Source: Alligator mississippiensis (taxonomy: Eukaryota > Chordata > Crocodylia > Alligatoridae). Taken from it: DNA of 64,000 nt. A model generated the notes under the pieces. The model was given only the letters and a program-made list of their open reading frames with translations, searched no databases and had not been told where the DNA came from. Made by a program: the position numbers and the translations under genes. The stretch covers positions 21,614,001 through 21,678,000 of the forward strand of contig NC_081831.1 in assembly GCF_030867095.1 (NCBI RefSeq), read 5' to 3'. Below, piece after piece: positions 37,401 to 46,400 of this stretch (positions within the stretch are counted from its first letter, which is position 1; each line of letters starts with the position of its first letter).

Positions 37401-40400
37401 AGGCACAGATATGCCTGTTTTCTACTGCGAGTATTTCCCATGTTTCTGGGCTTTGCTGGTTGCCTGCATGCCCCTGTCTGCTCCATGTATCAGGGTGTTT
37501 TTGAGCCTCCCTCAGTGACACTGGGTGTTGGCTACAGCCAAGGCTGGGGACTTCCACTGGGACGTGCCAATGCCCCAGCTGGGACCAAAGCCAGAGGTTT
37601 CTGGCTAGAGGTTTTTGCCACTCCACTCAGGGTCAGACCGATCACCATATTTGGGGTCAGGAAAAAGTGCTACCCAGTGGGCAGATTGGTTTGGACTGTG
37701 GGGGTTTTTGTCTTCATCTGCAGCAAGGAGCATGGGCCTCTACCTGGGCCTCTTGAGCATACATTAACATTTCACAGAAGCAGGACATTGGCTGCTGTCG
37801 TTCCCTTGCTTGCTGTACCTGTGGCAGGTTAGGGGGTTAGGTCTGTGTTGTGTCAGTGTTGACAGTAGTCTTATGTAAAATTTAGATTATGGATTGTATA
37901 GGATGGTTTGGATAGGGATGATCTTGCTTCAGGCAAGGGTTGGACTAGATGACCTCTGGAGGTCCCTTCCAGCCCTACTTCTCTATAATTTTTTGACTGT
38001 ATGATGTGGCAATTTTCATCAGGACCTAGAAGGAACATCTTCAGTAGGGCAGAGCAGTTCTACAGTCACTTTAGTGAATCCAGCAAAATGTTACGACACC
38101 AAATATTTGAGGTGTACAGTAGGCAATGGTGATATCAGGCCCTTGTTGATAAAGTAAAGGCCTTGATAGAGTATCCTGTACCCAAGACAAAAAGGCAAAG
38201 TAGGTAGCACACTTGTCACAGCAGACTGTGGATGACAATTTCTGAGCAGAGACGATTCTGATTTATCAGGCCATTCATTACACAGAACAGTTCCATCAGA
38301 TTGCACTTTGTAGGTGCAATGGCAACGAAAAAGAAAAGCATCTTCGCTGCCGCCACTGCCACAATGTAGTCGCTTGAAATTGCTCTTTGGCACAATAAAT
38401 TGCCTTTGGCACAAGACAAGAGTCATTTGCACTCTAAATGCCTTCCCTCTCACTTCAGATATAACTATCTTTAAGCATGCACGGTGTTCTACTGATTTCA
38501 AAAGGATGGTTCATAGGTTTCAAAAATTAACCATAAGGTTAAGTGTTTTGATGAAGTAGAGTCAGGCTATTCTACCAGACGCTCGTTTCTGCTGCCATAG
38601 AAGTCAGTGACAAAATTCCTTTTCATTTAAACAGAAGCACGATCTGTTTGTTACTTTTCAAACAGGGCATATCTAGAGCACTTCGGTAGTTTTCTGTGCT
38701 TCTTATCCAGGACATGTTCATTCCCTGCAGTCAACCATAGCATACAAGGAAAAAAGCGAATGATAGGGGTTGTTTTATTTACATGAGACTGTGTGAAGTA
38801 GCTGCTTTGTACTTCAAAGAAGCTTTGTCCTAGAGCAAGGGCGCTCAACCAGTGTGCTGCAGCTTCCCAGGGTCCTATAAGAACCGACCAGGGGTGCTGT
38901 GCCACGGCTAGCATGTGGTGAATCTGCCAGGCACCCTGGTTTTCAGGAACCACGTTAGAGCTGAACTGAGAAGCAGCTGCAGCAGAAAGGCATGCCTGCC
39001 TGCTTTACATGATGCAAGCAGGCACACTGCTTCTGCTGCATCTCTTCCAAGTTTGGCTCCAATGCACCTCCTAAAAGCTGAGGTGCATGGTACAGTTCTA
39101 TCTGGTGGCAGCAGCATCAGTTTCCAAGCTGTTACTGCCATGGGATGAAAGTGCATCATGTACCTCCGTTTCCAAGAGGCACAGTGGAGCCAAACCAGGA
39201 AGAGCTGCAGCAGAAGTGGCACACCTACCTTTATAACATAATACAGGCAAGTGCACCTTTCTGCTGCAGCCGCTTCTCATTTCCTCCTGAAAACCAAGGT
39301 GTGTGATGCAATTTCATCCTGCACCCAGTGGTGGGAATGACTATACCACAGCACCCATTTGGCTGGCCCCCCTACACCCTCCCTAGCCTCACGTGTCCTT
39401 TTACATACCCTGTCCCTTCCACCCCATCAGCACTTTCCATGTGCTGTGTGTGCAGCCTAGCACCTCATCCCTGCTGGCTGGACGTCCCCAGACTGTCCAT
39501 TACAGCATCAGGGCTGGAGTTCAAGGGCTATCACCCTGGGGTAACTAAAATCAGAACTTGGCCCAGTGGCTCCCAATCCCCACCGGTGACCAGGGGTTTA
39601 TGGAGTCCATGACTGGGCTGGTAGCAAACGTGCACAGGGCCATGCAGAACTAGGGGAGCACTCCCTATCAGCAATCTGAAGGGATGAATATAATAACAAC
39701 ATATTAATTAATATTTCTATTATAATATTCATATTAATTATTCAATGCAGTGCTGCTAAATTCTGACAAGTTCTGGAGGACTGCTTTGAGTGAAAAAGGT
39801 TGAGAAACACTGTTCTAGAAGGATCACATGGATGCTGTAAGAATCACTTGGCTATTAAATGTAAAACTTGATATGCTGACGGGGCTTGTTTGAGGGGTTA
39901 TTTTTATGCTTCATCCTTTTCTTCTGGAAGACCAAAAAGTCAACTGGAAATTACTGCTTTTGTTTCTTATGTTTTTACAGTAAATATATGAATCACTTTA
40001 GACTCCTCTTACACTCATTGCTGTATTATACGCATAATAATTTACTGAGGTTAACTGCAACAGACATCTGACATCAAGCATCTCTCCTTAAGACTACCTA
40101 AGATCGACTATTGTTTATAGTATCTAAGTGGTCAGACTTAGCAACAGTCAAAGTGAGACAACAGGTTTCCAGGAATTCACCTCTTTGCACGCTCTAGGTC
40201 ATCATTGGCCTGTTCCAGTTCCCTTACGTATTTGTGCAGTTGGTCTTTAATGGCTCGTGTTTGACTCAGGTCATCTTCCAATAATGACACTTGCTTGTAA
40301 CTTTGTGCATATTGGTGTTCAAGTTTCTCCTGAAAATAAGAGGGGAAACTAAATTAATAACATTAAAATGCACCTTTCTAGAGTCAACTCAGTAGTCAAA

Positions 40401-43400
40401 CAGGATATAAGGTAACTCACTAGCGCCAATCATCTCACTTGAGATTGCTAGCAGTAGCAAGAAGGAACATAAATATTAATAAGAATATTTCCTAGACATT
40501 AGAACTGGACACCATAAAATAGAAAAAGCCAATGTTGCAAAAAGCACAAATACAGTCAGCAAATGCCTGGCTATTCTTTAAGGAGCATATCAACTGTCCT
40601 GAAGAGCTGGCAATGACAGGTCCCTTTAGGCCTTTAAATACAAATGGCCAGATGAGAGTCTGACTGTACCATCAGGCTGTGACTGGAACTGGCTCAAAAT
40701 CTGGCCTGTTAGCAAAAATGAGAGACACTGGTAGTTGTTACTAAGCCTCCCAACTACATAGGACAAATCAGACTACCTTGTAACTTAAGACCTTTTCCTG
40801 AAAAACTATGGAAAATTAACTGTTGACTAAGCTTGTTCCAGAAAGTTGAGAATACAAAATCTATCTTGGATCTTGTCCTGACCAATAGGGAAGGACTGGT
40901 AGAGGATGTGAAGATGATGGGAAACTTTGGAGGAAAGAGTCTTGATATGACAGAATTCCAGATCCTGAGACAGCATACAGGCAATGGAAAAAAGGGTAGG
41001 TCACCAAGGAAGCATACCAGAAAATAGCAAGAACCTGCAAAGAACAAAATCAGGAAGGTAAAGATAAAGAATGAGCTGCACCCAGTGAGGGAGGATAAAG
41101 ACAATAAAAAGCAGCCCTGTAAGTATGCTGGTCAGAAAAGAAAGAAAAAAAAAGCCATGGGTCCACTGTTAACTAGCCAGGGAGAACTCTTGCCAAAAGA
41201 TGCAAGGAAGGTGGAGCTACTCAACAGCTAATTTGCCAGTCTTCACAAAAAAATGTAAGTTTCAACCAGACAACAGACAAGGATTATTTGGATAAGGAAG
41301 GGGACAAGCTGAGGGAAAAGATAACAAGAGAGACAGTTAGAGAGCTTTTGATGGGTCTGAATGAATTCAAGTCAGCAGGGCCTGAGAAACTTCATCCCAG
41401 GGTGCTGAAGGAACTGGCAAAGGAGATGTTGGAGCTCTTGGCAATAATCTTCATAAAGTCATGGGAGACGGGCCAGGTAACAGAGGATAGGAAAAAAGGC
41501 CAACACAGTGCCCCTTTATTAAAAAGGCAAAAAAGAAACTACAGATCAATTAGCTTCTTCTCAATACCCAGGAAGTTACAGAAGCATATGCTAAGAAAGT
41601 GCATTTGGAAGCATCTGAAGGAGGAGAGGCCAATCACAAGCAGCCAGCAGAGATTTTTCTATGATAAATAGTGTCAAACAGATTTGATCTCCTCCTTTGA
41701 CAAACTAACTCCTTAGGTGGCTGAAGGGAATTCTGTACATATGGTGTATCTGGACTTCAGCAAGGCTTTTGACAAGGTCCTACGTGACTCTCTCAAAGTA
41801 ACTGAAGAAATGTGTGCTAGACATAACTGCTGTAAGATGGATAGACAACTGGCTCAATAACTACAGCAAAGGGTATTTATAAATGGATTCATGTCAGAAT
41901 GGCAGGAGTCCCACAGGAAGTCTGTCCTGGGCCCACTGCTGTTCAATCATACAAGGATTTGTATGCTAGAATAGAGAGATTACTTAACAAATTTGTAAAT
42001 GACATGTAACTGAGAAGGACTGCAAACACACTGGAGGATGAGACCACAATTCAGAAGGATCCTGACACACTGGAAATCTGGGCTGGAGCTAACAGGATGA
42101 AGCTCAATGCTGACAAGTGCAAGGTTGGGAAGAAGAATCAAAAACACAAATACAAAATGGGTGACACCTGGCTGGATGGCAGCACCACAGAAAGAGACCT
42201 GGGAGTCTTGGTAGATCACAGGCTCGACATGAGCCTACAGTATGATGTAGATGCACAAAAAACAAATGCAGTTTTAGGATGTTTCAATAGAAGCATGAGT
42301 TGCAAGACAAAGGAGTTTCCATTCGGCACTGGTTAGGCCTCATGTAGACTACTGTGTGCAGCTTAGGCTCCACATTTTTAAAAGGATGTGGAGAAGTCAG
42401 AGAGGGTCCAGAGGCTTCCCATCTTCCTGCTGTGTGTGTCACGGTCCTTCTAGGATCTTCTGAACATATAAACTAACTAGCGCTCTGAGTCACAGGGCAT
42501 TGGCACTGCCCATCTTCCCTGATTTTATCTGTGGCACATTATAGGGTACCTTGATACATTCTGGGTATTATGCCTTGCAGTGTGAGGCCCAATCACCTGA
42601 CCAAGACTGCCATTCACACGAGTGCAGGGAGTCAAGCTTGCCATTTGCCAGTGAGGAAGAGATCTGGATTGTGCTCCCCCTGACCAGCAATATGGTGCAG
42701 TGGGACCTGACGCTCAGTCCCATAGTCGTGCTTCCTGCCATGCATCTGTGGCATGGCAGGAAGCACAACTATCAGAATCCCACATCAGATTCCACTGCAA
42801 CTTTAACGTCTGTTAGGGGCCACTAACTCATATTCCAGTGCAATTTACAGGTTTCCCTCAATTTATGCAGTACATGTGTTTCTGGAAAACTGTGCATAAA
42901 TTGAATTTGCATAAAGAGAAGCCAGTTTACAACGTGAGAAATAAGGATACATTCCCATGGCGGTAAGGGAAGGAAGGAGTAAGGCAGTGACTAGGCAGTG
43001 AGGGAGGGAGGCGTGTGGCACAGCCCTTCGGCCACTCCCGGGGCTACAGCAGGGAGCAAAGCAGAGGAAACTGTGAGTGGGTGTGAGGCACGGGGGGGGG
43101 GGGGGGGGGGGGGGGGGCGGTGGCGGCGCGGCGGCGGCTCTTGCTGCTATGCGCACCCTGGGAGGGCTGCAGGCTGGGAGGCTGCACCGGCCTCTTCCCA
43201 GGGGGCACATGCCCCCAGATCTGAGTGCTATAGGAGAGCAGGCTGCTCCTGCAGACTGGGGCCAGTGGTGGCACCAGACTTTTCCCGGCGCTTAGGGCGG
43301 GCCACAGCAATGGGAGGGGGGCTGCTACCACCCCAAAATCTGCCATAGTCCCCCCTCCCCCCCCAAACTGCCCTCCCAGGGCCACCACCAAGCGCCAGGA

Positions 43401-46400
43401 AGAGCCCAGTGCCACCGCCAGCCCCAGCCTGCAGTGGCAGCCTTCTCTCCTCCCGCATGCAGATCCAGGGGCATGCATCCCCAGGAAGATCCCACTGCAG
43501 CCCCCAGCCCACAGCCCTCCCAGGATGTGCGTAGCAGCAAGAGCCATGCTCCCCCCATCCCATGCCCCACACCTACTCACAGTTTCCTCTGCTTTGCTCC
43601 CTGCTGCTGTCCTGGGAGCAGCCGATGGGCTGCGCCGCACCCCTCCCCTGCCCCTTCCGCTATAGACTTACCTCGCTGCACCCTGGGCCTCTGCTTCTCC
43701 CCACTCACCCCAGCCCCCGCTGCAGTGGCCCTGGGAGCAGCCGACACCACCTGCCTGCACCATGGCACGGCGCAGCCCAGGGGCTGGGGTGAGCATGCAA
43801 GAGAAGCCCCGAAGCCAATCGCATAAGAGTGAATTTACCTTGCATATAATGAATTTGGGGTATAAAAAGGGCCATAGCATAATAGGAAATTTGCATATAT
43901 AGAACCCGCATAAATCAAGGGAAACCTGTATACCGTTTTCAAAAACTGATGTAAACTGCACTAGGATCAGAAATGGACAGATGCGCAACTGTCCCACGGT
44001 ACCTCACACAAGAAGCCAGGCCACTAGGTGGTAAGGATCAGGCCAACAATCTGTTTTAGCAACCACTACCCAACATGGTTGTGGACAGATGAAACCTATG
44101 CTGTGCAATGTCCACTGGTTAAGTTTTACCCTGATTCTTTCATTCTTCACTGAATAGGATAATGTTACTCTAGTTCAGGGGTTTGTTTTTACCCGCACGC
44201 TTTTTTTTACCCCGATTTTAAAAAGGCCTTACAAAGCCAGCCGCTGCAGGTCTCAGAGAATCCTTATGCAAGAGAAACTAAACACCGAACTCAGAATCAA
44301 GGAATCCTGAATACTCTACCTCTTATGAACTGACCAAGAAACAGAGCAAATTCCTCCAGGAATTTCTTCAACCTATCAAGTAGCTCCTAAGTACCTGGCC
44401 TTGAATGAAAATAAATGCTATATGTAAGACTGGATTTCAAATTGATTACTCTATCTACTCTCCAGATGTGGAAAAAATTACCAATACTTGTGCAGACAAG
44501 ACAATCTAACACAGGGCTATACATGAGCATCTAAAGCATGTCCACAAGAACAAGTAATTCCATACCTTTAATGTTTCTACTTCGTATTTCAGTCTTTGGT
44601 TATCTGCCTGCAAGTCTCTATTCCTCTGTTCAGCCTGCACTAGCTGGGCCTCCAATTCTGCTTCCAATTCTCTGCTTCCCTCCTGGAATTCAGCCAGCTC
44701 TTCCCGTGCCTCCTGGAAACTGTAAGGAGAGGATTTATATCAGTCATGGATCTAATTCATCAAGGAAGAACAAAACTATTTGTTATTCTCTAGAGATAGC
44801 AGGCCCAAACAAACATTTCTCCATGTGGCCAGACTCATTTAAACAGTGACCATTTAAAAAGGAAGAAAAATTTTGAAAGGTAGGAGTTATTTTAAGATTG
44901 GCAATTGAAACATCATTATTATGCATTAAACAAGCAACTGTATTAAATCCAATTCCATGAACTAAGTTTATTAAAAGGGTGCCTTAAAGCAGTGATTCCC
45001 AATCAGAGTACCATGGCATCCTGGGGTGCCTTGAGATCCTTCACAAGATAAACCCAGAGATTTCAAACAGAAATCCATAGTGTTTAAAACATTCTAGCCC
45101 ACTGTGGTCTTTTTTGAGTTCTTTGCAACAGGAGTTTTGCTCTTATTTTTCTGTAGTCAAAACATGAGTGAAAAGTAAAAACTAGCATTTTCTGAGGGGT
45201 ATCTTCAATCTAAAAAGGCTGAGAACCACTACCTTAGAGTCCAACACTCCCTGTATTCCTCAACACATCTCACAGCTAGTATTTATTAAACAGTTTCACA
45301 GTCCTGCCATTAGTCACTGAGTAAGTACAAAGTTGAATTTAATCTGGTGTTCACTGAAAAATAGACCCTACAAGCAGTTTAGCAGTACATAAGTATACAT
45401 CTACCTCACTGGAACATTTCAAATTTACAGTCAAACCTCAATTTTTTTTCTCTGAAACATTGAGATTATTAAGCACTTAGGCAGGAAGCCAGCACATACT
45501 TACCTTATACCACTGCAGGGTATTAAATTGCTAAAAGTAGCCACTCAGCATACTCTGTGTACTAAGTCCGCATCTGCCCTGAATTTAAGAGCTCAGCTCT
45601 TAGCAAGCGGTAAAAACTACACAGGAAATTAAAGTACGAAAGGAATAGAAAGCAAAGCTTTCACTGACTCCACAAGGTGCCAATTTTCTGACACCAAAGA
45701 ATGGCTCAGGAGATGTCAGGTCCTTTCAGATTCTCCCTCTGAAATATGCCGGTTCTGTACATAGACAGCAAAATGTCTTCTAGACTCTGATGTGCCTCTC
45801 ATGACTGGAGAACGTTTTGCTTGCTGTATCCCCAGCATACACAAGAGAAACACAGAACAGGAGGAAAATGATCCATTGAAAAGCAAACAGAATTCCTCAG
45901 AATTTCTATTAGCTTCAACAGTCATTAAAAGAAATCCATAGAATTGGATCAGTAGGAGTCTCCAAAACAATTCAGGCAAGCTGGAGTCTAATAAAAAAAA
46001 AACCCTAGAATTCTTAAAGGAGAGAAAGGGAGGCTCCAAAGTTAAGCTTCATACCAGTAACTACTTCAAGGAGCAAAAAAATTGGTAAAATAAAAGCATA
46101 GGAGAGTGGCAGCATTCCAATGATAAAATGTCCTATTGTTATCTGAGGCAACACTTAGACAATACAGAGATGATAAAAAAAAAAAAAAAACAGAAGTTCC
46201 TACTGAAACAGGCTACAAACAACAGCTTAGGGTTCACAGGGTGGTAATGCCAGGCATGAGATAGTCAGGTCCGAGCAGCTGGATTTTCATTCACTGATCT
46301 ACCCATTTCAAAGTTGAAAATGCAGAAATTCATGTTGATATCTGAGGCATCAAAGTATATCCCTTGGAGAGAGTCTCAGCTGTGTTCTGTTCATGTAACC

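Noticed and set aside
43044-43640. 198-codon - strand frame and overlapping frames on both strands
   Set aside because: Open in several frames at once because of GC-rich low-complexity arms of a fold-back element. No protein-family motif.
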